DNA of 64,000 nucleotides from Diaphorobacter aerolatus. GTDB taxonomy: Bacteria > Pseudomonadota > Gammaproteobacteria > Burkholderiales > Burkholderiaceae_C. Below the pieces are notes generated by a model. The model was not told the DNA's origin. It did not search any database and was given only the letters and a program-made list of their open reading frames with translations. Where the stretch lies: assembly GCF_014489535.1 (NCBI RefSeq), contig NZ_CP060783.1:1550001-1614000 (forward strand). Direction: 5' to 3'. The number at the start of each line of letters is the position of its first letter. The stretch's first letter is position 1. Below, one piece after another: positions 12,985 through 22,472 of the stretch. A program made the translations under genes and the position numbers.

Positions 12985-13296
12985 ATGCATCGACGCCACG
13001 AAGCCATCCCGCTCCTGCAGGCAGCACAGAAATCGCCTGCGCTGGCACACCTGGCGCAGTTGACGCGCGATTCCAGCGCCCGTCTCGCGGCCATACAGCC
13101 GCTGATTCCACCCGGCATGCGCGCAACGATTCAGGCCGGACCGATAGAAGGTTCGACCTGGTGCCTGCTCGTCAAGGGAAACGCTGCCGCATCCAAGCTC
13201 CGACAACTGCTGCCATCGTTCGAGGCGCATTTGCGAACCAAGGGATGGGACGTGCAGCTCATCCGCATCAAGATTCAGGCCAGAGCCGATATCTGA
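12985..13296 (+). CDS. DUF721 (DciA-like) protein
   Basis: A 103-residue protein with the DUF721 pattern: an amphipathic N-terminal helix, a central strand-rich part ending in LLVKGNAAASKLRQLLPSFE, and a short C-terminal tail. DUF721 includes DciA, the replicative-helicase loading factor found in bacteria without DnaC, and members often sit beside secA, as here. A DciA role is therefore plausible but is an inference. The ATG at 12985 is preferred; I see no strong Shine-Dalgarno sequence. Confidence 0.7.
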   Translation: MHRRHEAIPLLQAAQKSPALAHLAQLTRDSSARLAAIQPLIPPGMRATIQAGPIEGSTWCLLVKGNAAASKLRQLLPSFEAHLRTKGWDVQLIRIKIQARADI

Positions 13297-13349
13297 ATCG
13301 GTGTCCAAATGCTTATTGCTCAGCAAACGGAAAATCACCGACGCAGAAC

Positions 13350-13380
13350 GAAAAAACCCCATGCGTGGGCATGAGGGTTT
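13350..13380 (-). terminator. tRNA-Thr terminator
   Basis: On the minus strand an AAACCC...GGGTTT stem with inner GCATG / CATGC pairs and one bulged base is followed by TTTTTTCG. It lies directly downstream of the tRNA gene. Confidence 0.75.
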
Positions 13381-13387
13381 ATCGTAC

Positions 13388-13463
13388 TGGTGCCGGTTGT
13401 CGGATTCGAACTGACGACCTACCGCTTACAAGGCGGGTGCTCTACCAACTGAGCTAAACCGGC
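13388..13463 (-). tRNA. tRNA-Thr (anticodon TGT)
   Basis: A 76-base cloverleaf that includes an encoded CCA end. The acceptor stem GCCGGTT / AACCGGC is perfect, the D arm reads GCTCAGTTGGTAGAGC, the anticodon loop is CTTGTAA with anticodon TGT, and the T loop is TTCGAAT. The first pair of the anticodon stem is C-T, and the T stem has an A-C mismatch. The A-C mismatch also occurs in the E. coli threonine tRNA as I recall it; the C-T pair is less usual. Confidence 0.93.
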
Positions 13464-13472
13464 GAAGCTCTT

Positions 13473-13478
13473 ATTCTA
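13473..13478 (-). promoter_or_regulatory. candidate -10 element of tRNA-Thr
   Basis: TAGAAT on the minus strand within GGCTAGAATAAG, ten bases before the tRNA 5' end, which suits transcription starting just upstream of the mature tRNA. The -35 region at a 17-base spacing is a poor match. Confidence 0.45.
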
Positions 13479-13533
13479 GCCTTGACTTTCGGGCGTTTTG
13501 CGAAAAACCCGAAAACTTTTGCGCACCGATTGT

Positions 13534-14082
13534 TTATTTCACCAGCTTGAGTGACGGGCGTGCGCCGCCACCACCCGCAGGCGGCTTGGGTGGTGGGCTG
13601 TCTTCATCGAAATCCTCGTTGTTCCCCTGCGCACCACCCACCGGGACGAGTTGTGGAACCGGACGTTCGGTGGTTGCGTCCGTGGGTGCGGAAGCGCTTG
13701 CCAAGCCATCCATCTGCGACGGCAGCCGATCCTGGGACACCGAGCCATCGAGATTGTCGACCGGAGGCGGGAACGCCATGCCCTGGCCATTCTCACGCGC
13801 ATAGACCGCAATCACCCGGCCCACGGGCACCATGATCTCGCGTGCCACGCCGCCAAAGCGAGCCTTGAACTCGATGAAGTCATTGCCGAGTTGCAGACTG
13901 CTGGTTGCGTCGTAGCTCGCGTTCAACACGATCTCGCCATCCTTGACGAATTCACGCGGCACCTGAACGGAATCATTCACGCTCACCACGATGTAGGGCG
14001 TGAATCCGTTGTCGATGCACCATTCGTGAATCGCGCGGATCAGATAAGGCCTGGTGGACGAAATTTCCGGGGCGTTGATCAT
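13534..14082 (-). CDS. sspB: ClpXP protease specificity-enhancing factor SspB
   Basis: Adaptor that delivers ssrA-tagged proteins to ClpXP. The 182-residue protein has the folded SspB domain in the first ~110 residues (STRPYLIRAIHEWCIDNGFT, and GVAREIMVPVGRVIAVYAREN), then a flexible acidic and proline-rich linker, and ends with RPSLKLVK, which matches the ClpX-binding tail of SspB proteins. It lies 42 bases after sspA on the same strand, the standard pairing. Confidence 0.95.
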   Translation of the reverse strand: MINAPEISSTRPYLIRAIHEWCIDNGFTPYIVVSVNDSVQVPREFVKDGEIVLNASYDATSSLQLGNDFIEFKARFGGVAREIMVPVGRVIAVYARENGQGMAFPPPVDNLDGSVSQDRLPSQMDGLASASAPTDATTERPVPQLVPVGGAQGNNEDFDEDSPPPKPPAGGGGARPSLKLVK

Positions 14083-14124
14083 GGTGTGCAGACGTTTGTT
14101 CGCAATGTCTTCGGTAAAAACCGA

Positions 14125-14736
14125 TTACTTGCGCATCACCTTTTCGGACGGTGTCAGCGCTTCGATGTAGGCGGGGCGCGAGAAGATGCGCTCGGCATAC
14201 TTCAGCAGCGGTGCCGCGTTCTTGCTGAGCTCGATACCGTAGTAGTCGAGACGCCAGAGCAGAGGCGCAATGGCCACGTCGAGCATCGAGAAGTTTTCGC
14301 CCAGCATGTACTTGTTCTTGAGGAACACGGGCGCGAGTTGGGTGAGGCGATCACGAATGTGTGAGCGGGCCTTTTCCAGCGCCTTGTCGTTGCCCTTGGA
14401 GGCACGCGACTCGAGCGTGTTCACGTGAACGAACAGTTCCTTTTCGAAATTGAGCAGGAATAGACGCACACGCGCGCGATCCACGGGATCACCAGGCATC
14501 AGTTGGGGGTGAGGGAAACGCTCATCAATGTACTCGTTGATGATGTTGGACTCATACAGAATCAGGTCACGTTCGACCAGAATCGGCACCTGCCCATACG
14601 GGTTCATGACATTGATGTCTTCGGGCTTGTTGTAGAGATCCACATCGCGGATTTCGAAGTCCATGCCTTTTTCGAAAAGGACGAATCGGCAGCGGTGTGA
14701 AAAAGGACAGGTCGTACCCGAGTAAAGCACCATCAT
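14125..14736 (-). CDS. sspA: stringent starvation protein A
   Basis: GST-fold protein that binds RNA polymerase and affects stationary-phase and acid-stress transcription in enterobacteria. The 203-residue protein opens with VLYSGTTCPFSHRCRFVLFE and carries the thioredoxin-like NPYGQVPILVERDLILYESN segment, then an all-helical C-terminal half. The SspA family lacks glutathione transferase activity. It stands between petC and sspB, a conserved betaproteobacterial order. Two adjacent ATG codons are possible starts. Confidence 0.94.
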   Translation of the reverse strand: MMVLYSGTTCPFSHRCRFVLFEKGMDFEIRDVDLYNKPEDINVMNPYGQVPILVERDLILYESNIINEYIDERFPHPQLMPGDPVDRARVRLFLLNFEKELFVHVNTLESRASKGNDKALEKARSHIRDRLTQLAPVFLKNKYMLGENFSMLDVAIAPLLWRLDYYGIELSKNAAPLLKYAERIFSRPAYIEALTPSEKVMRK

Positions 14737-14837
14737 GGTGAGCGGCTCCTAAAAAGTCAAAAAGAGTGGACGCTTTCGCGGCCACTCTGGACCGGCCAGA
14801 CGCACGCCTGACCGGTATTCATTGTATGGATTGGCGG

Positions 14838-15596
14838 TTACTTGACGTCTTTCCAGTAGGCTGCATTGAGCCTCCACGTAAAGAACGTCAGCACTCCCAG
14901 GAAGAACAGAACCCAGACGCCCACGCGGATGCGCGTATTTTGCGCTGGTTCGCCCATCCATTGCAGGTAATTCACGAGATCACCTACGGTCTCATCGTAT
15001 TTCAGGGGCGACATGGTACCAGCGCTCACCTGCTGCCAGCCCTTGAATACCTGAGTTTTATGTCCGTGGCTCTCGATTTCCTCGAAAACCGGTCTGCGAT
15101 CACCCTGCAACTGCCACATCGGATGCGGCATGCCGACGTTCGGGAACGCAAGGTTGTTCCAACCCGTCGCCTTGGTGTCATCACGGTAGAAGGTGCGCAG
15201 GAAGGTGTAGAGATAGTCCGCGCCCGTGCCGTTGTGGCCCGCACGCGAGCGCGCGATCACGGTCAGATCCGGGGGATTGGCTCCGAACCAGTCCTTGGCC
15301 TGCTTGGGATCGATGGCTGCCTTCATGGTGTCGCCGATTTTCTCGGTCGTGAACATGAGGTTGTCCTTGATCTGCTGCTCGGTCAGGCCGATGTCCTTCA
15401 GGCGGTTGATGCGCATGAAAGCCGCCGAGTGACAGTTCAGGCAGTAGTTCACGAAGATCTTTGCGCCGTTCTGCAGCGACGCGGTGTCGCTGGTGTTGCC
15501 CGGCGCCTTGTCCCAGGCAATTCCACCCTCTGCCGCCTGAGCACCCGTGGCGATTGCGAGGGTCGCGACCAGGGTCAAGATAACTTTTTTCATCAT
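14838..15596 (-). CDS. petC: ubiquinol-cytochrome c reductase, cytochrome c1 subunit
   Basis: Periplasm-facing c1 haem subunit of the bc1 complex (complex III), which passes electrons from the Rieske protein to soluble cytochromes c. The start at 15596 yields a Sec signal peptide ending about TGAQA. The haem-binding CLNCH motif is near residue 52. The methionine ligand is probably in the NVGMPHPMWQLQG region, and a C-terminal membrane anchor VGVWVLFFLGVLTFFTW precedes the terminal lysine. It is 16 bases downstream of petB. Confidence 0.94.
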   Translation of the reverse strand: MMKKVILTLVATLAIATGAQAAEGGIAWDKAPGNTSDTASLQNGAKIFVNYCLNCHSAAFMRINRLKDIGLTEQQIKDNLMFTTEKIGDTMKAAIDPKQAKDWFGANPPDLTVIARSRAGHNGTGADYLYTFLRTFYRDDTKATGWNNLAFPNVGMPHPMWQLQGDRRPVFEEIESHGHKTQVFKGWQQVSAGTMSPLKYDETVGDLVNYLQWMGEPAQNTRIRVGVWVLFFLGVLTFFTWRLNAAYWKDVK

Positions 15597-15612
15597 GGTT
15601 TTGGACTCCTGC

Positions 15613-17033
15613 TCAATGCGCTGCAAAGGTGACGCGATCCGGCACCGGTTTGGGCTCGCCCAAACGTGACCACCAGGGCATCAACAGGAAGAAACCGAAG
15701 TAGAACAGGGTACCCACCTGCGAAACGCGTTCACCGATAGGCGATGGCGGCTGTACGCCGAGATAACCGAGGATCAGGAACCAGACCACAAAGAGGGCAT
15801 ACAGCCACTTGTGCCAGCCCGGACGATAACGAATCGAACGAGCCGGGCTCTGATCCAGCCATGGCAGGAAGAACAGGATGATCACGGCACCACCCATCAC
15901 CACCACACCCCAGAACTTCGCATCGATGGAGAGCATCAGCGCAATGGCGACCACCGCGGCCACAACCACCGCGCCCTTGAAGATGCTTGGCAGCTTCGAC
16001 TTGAAGACTCCGAAGCCCGCGCCCAGCACCACGCACCCGATCAACGCATACATCATTTCGCTCGTGATGGCACGCAGCATCGAGTAGAACGGCGTGAAAT
16101 ACCAGACCGGAGCAATGTGGTTCGGCGTCTTCAGCGGATCTGCCGGAATGAAGTTGTTGTACTCGAGGAAGTAGCCACCGAACTCCGGCGCGAAGAACAC
16201 GACCGCCGAGAACAGGAGCAGGAAGACACAGACACCGAAGATGTCGTGCACGGTGTAGTAGGGATGGAAAGGAATGCCGTCGAGCGGATGGCCCTTGTCA
16301 TCGACCGGCTTGCCCGGACCCTTGATTTCGATGCCGTCGGGGTTGTTCGAGCCCACGTCATGCAGTGCGAGCAGGTGGGCAACCACCAGACCCAGCAGCA
16401 CCAGCGGCACGGCAATCACGTGGAAGCTGAAGAAGCGGTTCAACGTTGCGTCACCAACCACATAGTCGCCACGGATCAGCAACGCCAGATCGGGGCCGAC
16501 GAACGGAATGGCGGCAAACAGGTTCACGATCACCTGCGCGCCCCAGTACGACATCTGTCCCATGGCAGCAGATAGCCCATGAACGCTTCGGCCATCAGCG
16601 CGAGGAAGATCGCGCAGCCGAAGATCCAGACCAGCTCGCGCGGCTTGCGGTACGAGCCGTACAGCAGGCCACGGAACATGTGCAGATAGACGACGATGAA
16701 GAACGCCGATGCGCCCGTCGAGTGCATGTAGCGGATCAGCCAGCCACCCGGCACATCGCGCATGATGTATTCGACCGACTCGAACGCCTTGGCGGCGTCG
16801 GGCTTGTAGTGCATCACGAGGAAGATGCCCGTGACGATCTGGATCACCAGCACCAGCAGCGCCAGCGAGCCGAAGATGTACCAGAAGTTGAAGTTCTTCG
16901 GAGCGTAGTACTCCGACATGTGAACCCGGTAGGCATCGAATGCCGTGGGGAAGCGGTTTTCCAGCCAGGTCGTCGCCTTTTCGGTGGCGGACGCGTTGGG
17001 GGAAACTTCCTTGAATTCGCGGTAGGCAGCCAT
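15613..17033 (-). CDS. petB: ubiquinol-cytochrome c reductase, cytochrome b subunit (frameshifted in this assembly)
   Basis: Membrane core of the bc1 complex, with both b haems and the quinone sites. The N-terminal third, starting AAYREFKEVSPNASATEK, is in one frame up to MGYLLPW. The remaining two thirds, starting with GQMSYWGAQVIVNLFAAIP, are in the next. The jump is at the minus-strand GGG at 16559-16561, and adding one G restores the conserved GYLLPWGQMSYW motif and gives 473 residues. All other landmarks, including the PDHIAPVWYFTPFY-like Qo-site region (here TPNHIAPVWYFTPFY), are present. A real break in an essential respiratory subunit is unlikely. Confidence 0.93.
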
Positions 17034-17047
17034 TTTTGGTTTCTCCC

Positions 17048-17647
17048 TCAAGCCTTCTTGTCGTCGCCGATGAGCAATCGGGTGTCGGACAGGTACATGT
17101 GAGGCGGAACCTCAAGGTTGTCCGGAGCCGGCTTGTTCTTGAACACCCGGCCTGCCAGGTCGAATGTGGAGCCGTGGCAGGGGCAGAGGAAGCCGCCCTT
17201 CCAGTCTTCCGGCAGCGAAGGCTGGGGACCGGCCTGGAACCTGTCCACGGGCGAGCAGCCGAGGTGCGTGCAGATACCCACGACCACGAGGACCTCCGGC
17301 TTGATCGAGCGAGCCTCGTTGCGCGCGTAGGGCGGCGTGAACTCGTCGGGCTTGCGTTGCGATTGGGGATCGGCCAGTTGTCCGTCCAGCGAGGGCAGTT
17401 CGGCGATCTGCGCCTTGGTGCGCTTGACGATCCAGACCGGCTTGCCGCGCCATTCCACCGTCAGCTTCTCCCCTTCCTGCAGAGATGAAATGTCCACCTC
17501 AACCGGCGCGCCGGCGGCCTTGGCCTTTTCGGACGGCTGAAACGAGCTGACAAATGGTACGGCAACTCCAACGCCGCCCACCGCACCAGCACAGCCAGAC
17601 GCAATCAGCCACGTCCGTTTGCTGGAATCGATCCGGGATTCACTCAT
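17048..17647 (-). CDS. petA: ubiquinol-cytochrome c reductase, Rieske iron-sulfur subunit
   Basis: The [2Fe-2S] subunit of the bc1 complex. The 199-residue protein starts with a short basic region and one membrane segment (WLIASGCAGAVGGVGVAVPF), a Tat-type anchor in this family although a twin arginine is not obvious. The two cluster-binding boxes CTHLGC and CPCHGS are both intact. First gene of petABC; petB begins 14 bases downstream. Confidence 0.95.
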   Translation of the reverse strand: MSESRIDSSKRTWLIASGCAGAVGGVGVAVPFVSSFQPSEKAKAAGAPVEVDISSLQEGEKLTVEWRGKPVWIVKRTKAQIAELPSLDGQLADPQSQRKPDEFTPPYARNEARSIKPEVLVVVGICTHLGCSPVDRFQAGPQPSLPEDWKGGFLCPCHGSTFDLAGRVFKNKPAPDNLEVPPHMYLSDTRLLIGDDKKA

Positions 17648-17781
17648 GGGGGTCCTCGATGTGCATCGCTAATATGGTTAACAATAAATTGTAGCGGAGT
17701 GAAAATGGTTATTGCACCATAGCAATCACCCTTAAGCTACGTAATACTTCGGTGTTTTCATCTATATCAAAGGATTTCTCA

Positions 17782-18210
17782 ATGAGTTTTATGAAAGAAT
17801 TCCGCGAGTTCGCGGTCAAGGGCAACGTAGTTGATTTGGCAGTCGGTGTGATCATCGGCGCCGCATTCGGCAAGATCGTTGACTCCATCGTGAACGATCT
17901 GATCATGCCGATTGTGGGCTTGATCTTCGGCAAGCTGGACTTCTCGAATCTATTCGTTGCACTGGGCACCGTCCCAGAGGGAACACCCCATACCCTGGAA
18001 GCGATCCGCAAGGCAGGCGTTCCTGTTTTCGCATACGGAAATTTCATCACCGTGGCAGTGAACTTCATCATCCTGGCGTTCATCATCTTCCTGATGGTCA
18101 AGCAGATCAACCGTCTCAAGCGCGAGGCTCCGGCCGAGGCCGCTGCACCCGAAGCGACGCCGGAAGACGTGATTCTGTTGCGCGAAATTCGCGACAGCCT
18201 CAAGCGCTGA
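17782..18210 (+). CDS. mscL: large-conductance mechanosensitive channel
   Basis: Pentameric inner-membrane channel that opens under strong membrane tension to release solutes on hypo-osmotic shock. The 142-residue protein opens [20 protein letters not shown], the MscL N-terminal helix. It has the first membrane segment around [19 protein letters not shown], a second around [19 protein letters not shown], and a charged C-terminal bundle. The ATG at 17782 follows AAGGA by eight bases. An upstream in-frame ATG at 17752 would add ten atypical residues. Confidence 0.95.
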   Translation: MSFMKEFREFAVKGNVVDLAVGVIIGAAFGKIVDSIVNDLIMPIVGLIFGKLDFSNLFVALGTVPEGTPHTLEAIRKAGVPVFAYGNFITVAVNFIILAFIIFLMVKQINRLKREAPAEAAAPEATPEDVILLREIRDSLKR

Positions 18211-18232
18211 ATTGATTTTTTTACAACACTCG

Positions 18233-18270
18233 CAACAAAAATGCCGCCCTTTTGGGCGGCATTTTTGTTG
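18233..18270. terminator. bidirectional terminator between mscL and pdxA
   Basis: A perfect 17-base-pair inverted repeat (18233-18249 and 18254-18270) with a TTTT loop. The stem ends in A/T tracts on both sides, so it can stop transcripts of mscL (plus) and pdxA (minus), which converge here. Confidence 0.92.
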
Positions 18271-18304
18271 GGGAACGTCGTCATATATCGCCAGTAACGA
18301 ATAT

Positions 18305-19384
18305 TCAGTCGTTCCAGGCCGCCAATTGTTTGGCCATGCGGATCGAAGCCACGAGGCTGGAAGCATCCGCGCTGGCGCTGCCGGCGATATCAAACGCAGT
18401 CCCGTGGTCGGGGCTGGTGCGCACGAGGGGCAATCCCAGCGTCACGTTCACGCCGGATTCCACGCCCAGATACTTGACAGGTATCAGTCCCTGATCGTGG
18501 TACATCGCGACTACGGCATCGAACTCGCCGGGCTTTTCAGTCGTGTTGCGCGCGCGCATGAAGACGGTGTCGGGCGCAAACGGACCGGCCGCGGCGATAC
18601 CCTCGGCGCGCGCCGCGGTGATCGCCGGGGAGATGATTTCAAGCTCTTCGACACCAAACAGGCCGCCCTCACCAGCGTGCGGGTTGAGCCCGGCCACTGC
18701 GATCCGAGGCGCGCGACCCAGTGTTCTGACCAACGCACCGTGTGTGATGCGCAACGTCTGCAACACGTTTTCGAAAGTGACTGCTTCAATTGCATCGCGC
18801 AGTGACATGTGGATGCTCACCAGCACGGTGCGCAGTTCGTCGTTGGCGAGCATCATGCGCACGGGCATGTCGACAATCTGCATGCCGCGCGATTGCGCCG
18901 CTTCGGCCTGCAGCAGTTCGGTATGTCCGGGAAAGCTCACGCCTGCGAGCGCCAGCGCTTCCTTGTGAAGCGGAGCGGTCACCATGGCCGCCACCTCGCC
19001 ACGCAACGCGGCACGCGCCGCCCAGATCACGGATCGCGCCGCCGACAGGCCGCCTTCGCGAGTGATCTGGCCGAACGGAACCAGCGCGGGCATGTCCGGA
19101 AGCTGCAGGACCGGGATGCAGCGTGGCGACGCATTCAGCGCCTCGGCCACGTCATTGATCTGCGCCACGGGCAACGGCAAGTCGCCAGCCACGCTCACGC
19201 ACTGCGCGGCGCGGCGCATGGTGGCGACATCGCCCACCACGCAACAGCCACGCGTGACATCGGGCGAGTCGCGAAAGGCCTTGGCGATGATCTCCGGGCC
19301 GATGCCGGCCGGGTCACCCTGGGTGATGGCCAAAGGCTTGCGCGATAGGCTTTCTGAATTGGCTGACATGGTGTGCCGCAGCAT
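18305..19384 (-). CDS. pdxA: 4-hydroxythreonine-4-phosphate dehydrogenase
   Basis: NAD-dependent oxidation of 4-phosphohydroxy-L-threonine in pyridoxal 5'-phosphate synthesis. The N-terminal PLAITQGDPAGIGPEII motif is diagnostic. The metal-binding histidines are in TAPLHKEAL, the FPGHTELLQ segment and AMYHDQGLIPVKYLG. The ATG at 19384 overlaps the stop codon of the Nif3-like gene (TGATG), suggesting coupling; an ATG at 19369 (MSANSES) is an equally possible start. The frame is intact. Confidence 0.93.
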   Translation of the reverse strand: MLRHTMSANSESLSRKPLAITQGDPAGIGPEIIAKAFRDSPDVTRGCCVVGDVATMRRAAQCVSVAGDLPLPVAQINDVAEALNASPRCIPVLQLPDMPALVPFGQITREGGLSAARSVIWAARAALRGEVAAMVTAPLHKEALALAGVSFPGHTELLQAEAAQSRGMQIVDMPVRMMLANDELRTVLVSIHMSLRDAIEAVTFENVLQTLRITHGALVRTLGRAPRIAVAGLNPHAGEGGLFGVEELEIISPAITAARAEGIAAAGPFAPDTVFMRARNTTEKPGEFDAVVAMYHDQGLIPVKYLGVESGVNVTLGLPLVRTSPDHGTAFDIAGSASADASSLVASIRMAKQLAAWND

Positions 19385-20135
19385 CAGGCCGGGTTGTCGA
19401 TTTCGACGAACACATGCTCAAGGCCGAGTTGCGCCGCCACATGACCGGCAGCAGCCGGCGCCCCGTAGCGCTCCGTCGCGTGATGGCCCGCTGCGAGGAA
19501 GGCCACGCCGGTTTCACGCGCGAGATGCGCCTGGGGCTCGGAAATCTCTCCCGTGATGAAGGCATCGGCACCGGCCGCAATCGCGGACTCGAAATAGCCT
19601 TGCGCGCCCCCGTGCACCAGGCCACCCGGCGGATTTCGCGGCCATTGCCGGGATCCGCCAGCGTCACGGCGCGGCCCAATTGGGCCTGTACATGCTGGGC
19701 CAGCTCGGTGGCATTGGCAAAATCGGCCGGACCCGCAAAGCCCAGATCCTGTTCGCCAAATCGCTGATCGGCCACGATGCCCAGAACCCGGCCAAGCTGG
19801 GCGTTGTTGCCGAATTGGGGATGGGCATCCAGCGGCAGGTGATACGCGAACAGATTGATGTCGTGCGCGAGCAGCAACTGGATGCGCTGCTTCATCCATC
19901 CGGTGATGCGCCCGTCCATGCCGCGCCAGAAAAGGCCGTGGTGCACGAAAATGGCGTCGGCCTTGTGCGCGATTGCGGCCTCGATGAGTGCGCGGCTCGC
20001 GGTGACGCCGCTCACGATGCGCGAAATGCTGTCCTTGCCTTCCACCTGCAGGCCGTTGGGCCCGTAGTCCTTGAAGCGTTCGGGCTGCAAGAGTTCATCA
20101 AAAGTAGTCAGCAGGTTTTGCCTTGAGGTGCTCAT
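19384..20135 (-). CDS. Nif3-like dinuclear metal centre protein (DUF34; frameshifted in this assembly)
   Basis: Member of the Nif3/YbgI family, which binds two metal ions; a GTP cyclohydrolase-like fold has been described but the function is not settled. Visible landmarks are FKDYGPNGLQVEG, the metal-binding HKADAIFVHHGLFW and, in the second half, AFLAAGHHATERYG. The first half continues to RVAWCTG, and the second half (GAQGYFESAIAAGADAFITG) is one frame away; the switch is at CCCCC 19607-19611. Adding one base gives 250 residues and a continuous family sequence. pdxA starts on the stop codon. Confidence 0.88.
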
Positions 20136-20288
20136 GCCCCGGATTGTCCCAGATGATCCCGATGCCGGAATCGGCCGAAACAACCATTGCCAGCAAATGG
20201 TTGAATGGGTGGACTTCGCAGCGGCACTTCGTGGATCGTTCCCATCCGCGCGACAATGCGTTCTTTTGCACGTAGAGAATCACCCAAC

Positions 20289-21440
20289 ATGAAGCGCTTC
20301 TGGCTGCTTTTCTCCCAGGCCGTCACGGTCCTGCTCGCCGCGTATTTTGTCGTGGCCACCTTGCAGCCGAGCTGGCTGCAGCGCGGTGCGTCGCGCAGTG
20401 TGGCGGGCATCAACCTGATCGAGGCACCGCCGGCTCCAAGGGCCGAACCGGCACCCGGGAGTCTCAGTGGCGCGGCGCGCAAGGCGTCGCCCGCCGTGGT
20501 CAGCATCAACACCAGCAAGGCCGCCCGTGCCTCGCGCGGCAATGATCCGTGGTTCGAGTTCTTTTTCGGCGACCAGGGCAACCAGGCACAGGTGGGTCTT
20601 GGCAGCGGCGTGATCGTGAGCCCGGATGGTTTCATCCTCACCAACAACCACGTCGTCGAAGGCGCGGATGAAATCGAGGTCACGCTGACCGATGCGCGCC
20701 ACGCCAAGGCCAAGGTGATCGGCACCGACCCCGACACCGATCTGGCGATTCTCAAGATCGACCTCGACAAGCTGCCCGTGATCGTGCTCGGCGACTCCGA
20801 CCAACTCTTCGTGGGCGACCGCGTGCTCGCCATCGGCAACCCGTTTGGCGTCGGCCAGACCGTGACCAGCGGCATCGTCTCGGCGCTGGGTCGCAGCCAG
20901 TTGGGCATCAACACGTTCGAGAACTTCATCCAGACCGACGCCGCGATCAACCCCGGAAATTCGGGCGGCGCGCTGGTCGACGTGAACGGCAACCTCATGG
21001 GCATCAATACCGCCATCTACTCGCGCTCTGGCGGCAGCATGGGCATCGGCTTCGCGATTCCGGTGTCCACGGCACGCCTGGTGCTCGACGGCATCGTCAA
21101 GGATGGGCAGGTCACGCGCGGCTGGATTGGCGCCGAACCCAATGAGCTTTCGCCGGAACTTGCCGAAACCTTCGGCGTGAAGGCATCGAAAGGCGTGATC
21201 GTCACCGGCGTGCTTCAGGGCGGTCCGGCAGCTCAGGCGGGCCTGCGTCCGGGCGACGTGATCACCAAGGTGGGCGACAAGAGCATCACCAATGTCTCGG
21301 AACTGCTCTCTACCGTGGCGGCACTCAAGCCAGGCGTCGAGACCCCATTTGCGCTTCTGCGCGGCGACGCGACCACCGAGATCGCCATCACGCCCGGCAC
21401 CCGCCCGGCTCCACAAAAACGCTTGCCGCAGCAGCGCTGA
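20289..21440 (+). CDS. HtrA-type serine protease with one PDZ domain (DegS/AlgW-like)
   Basis: Envelope serine protease of 383 residues. An N-terminal membrane segment (FWLLFSQAVTVLLAAYFVV) anchors it. The trypsin-like domain has the catalytic triad in LTNNHVVEG (His), PDTDLAILKI (Asp) and PGNSGGALVD (Ser), and a single PDZ domain follows from about residue 280. One PDZ plus an anchor is the DegS/AlgW layout, suggesting control of a sigma-E-type stress response; two-PDZ DegP is excluded. The ATG at 20289 is used because the hydrophobic anchor then lies at the N terminus. It is transcribed divergently from the Nif3-like gene. Confidence 0.9.
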   Translation: MKRFWLLFSQAVTVLLAAYFVVATLQPSWLQRGASRSVAGINLIEAPPAPRAEPAPGSLSGAARKASPAVVSINTSKAARASRGNDPWFEFFFGDQGNQAQVGLGSGVIVSPDGFILTNNHVVEGADEIEVTLTDARHAKAKVIGTDPDTDLAILKIDLDKLPVIVLGDSDQLFVGDRVLAIGNPFGVGQTVTSGIVSALGRSQLGINTFENFIQTDAAINPGNSGGALVDVNGNLMGINTAIYSRSGGSMGIGFAIPVSTARLVLDGIVKDGQVTRGWIGAEPNELSPELAETFGVKASKGVIVTGVLQGGPAAQAGLRPGDVITKVGDKSITNVSELLSTVAALKPGVETPFALLRGDATTEIAITPGTRPAPQKRLPQQR

Positions 21441-21460
21441 TCGCTGCGTAGCCGAGCCAA

Positions 21461-21499
21461 AAACAAAGGGCAGTCCCGTCAAGGACTGCCCTTTTGTTT
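21461..21499. terminator. bidirectional terminator between the protease gene and tatC
   Basis: Inverted repeat AAACAAAGGGCAGTCC / GGACTGCCCTTTTGTTT around a CGTCAA loop, with A/T tracts on both flanks. It separates two convergent genes. Confidence 0.9.
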
Positions 21500-21522
21500 G
21501 ATAGGTTCGGCAGCGCCCTCGA

Positions 21523-22326
21523 TCAAGAGGAACTCTTCTCCGACTCCGCCTGCTCTTGCTCGGATTTCTGGGCATTCTTCTGGAACCAGCCCGCCGCAAT
21601 GATGCCGATCTCGTAGAGCAGCACCATCGGCACGGCAAGCGATATCTGCGAGAGCACGTCGGGCGGCGTCACCACGGCAGCGATCACAAAGGCCAGCACG
21701 ATGAAATAGCCGCGAAACGCCTTGAGCTTGTCGATTTCGACGATGCCAAGGCGCACCAGCAGGATCACCACGATCGGCACCTGGAACGCGAGGCCAAATG
21801 CGATGTAGAGCGAGAGAATCGCCTCGACATAGGACGAGATGTCAGGCGTTGCCGCTACGCTCGCAGGCGTGAAATTCTGGATGAAACCGAACATGCGCTC
21901 GAGCACGAACAACTGCACGAAGGCGATGCCCGAGTACGCGAGCGCGCTGCCGAAGAAGATCAGCGGAAGCGCAAATTTCTTTTCGTGGGAATACAGGCCC
22001 GGCGCGACGAACGCCCAGAGCTGGTACATGATCCACGGCAGCGCGAACAGGACGGCGGCCATCGCAAGCACCTTGAGTGGCACGATGAACGGCGAGAACA
22101 CACCCACGGCAATGAGCTTGGCGCCCGGTGGCATGTGGTGCTTGATGGGCGTGGCGATGAAATCGATCAGACCGTCCGGCCCCGGCCAGATGGCCAGCAG
22201 GATCAGGGCGACGATGATGCCGTAGATGCTGTAGAGCAGGCGGTCGCGCAACTCGACAAGGTGCTGCACGAAGGGCTGCTCAGTGCCTGCCAGTTCGTCG
22301 TCTTTGGATGGTGGGTGGTCTGCCAT
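21523..22326 (-). CDS. tatC: Sec-independent protein translocase TatC
   Basis: Core receptor of the twin-arginine pathway; it binds the signal peptide of folded exported proteins. The 267-residue protein has the conserved N-terminal FVQHLVELRDRLLYSI segment and six predicted membrane spans. The periplasmic loop LSQWL-type residues are replaced here by ordinary family variation (VAPGLYSHEKKFALPLIFFG). The C-terminal tail is charged. It is the last gene of the minus-strand tatA-tatB-tatC group, 146 bases after tatB. Confidence 0.95.
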   Translation of the reverse strand: MADHPPSKDDELAGTEQPFVQHLVELRDRLLYSIYGIIVALILLAIWPGPDGLIDFIATPIKHHMPPGAKLIAVGVFSPFIVPLKVLAMAAVLFALPWIMYQLWAFVAPGLYSHEKKFALPLIFFGSALAYSGIAFVQLFVLERMFGFIQNFTPASVAATPDISSYVEAILSLYIAFGLAFQVPIVVILLVRLGIVEIDKLKAFRGYFIVLAFVIAAVVTPPDVLSQISLAVPMVLLYEIGIIAAGWFQKNAQKSEQEQAESEKSSS

Positions 22327-22472
22327 GGTGAAAACAAAGACGCGAACCTGAACGCTTCATCGTCAACGCAGGTTCGCGCACTGATAAAAAAGAGGGCCGA
22401 AACCGGAGGATTGCTTGACCGCAACCGGGGTTGCCTCAGGCACTGGCCGAAATCGACCTTGCGGCATGGCGT

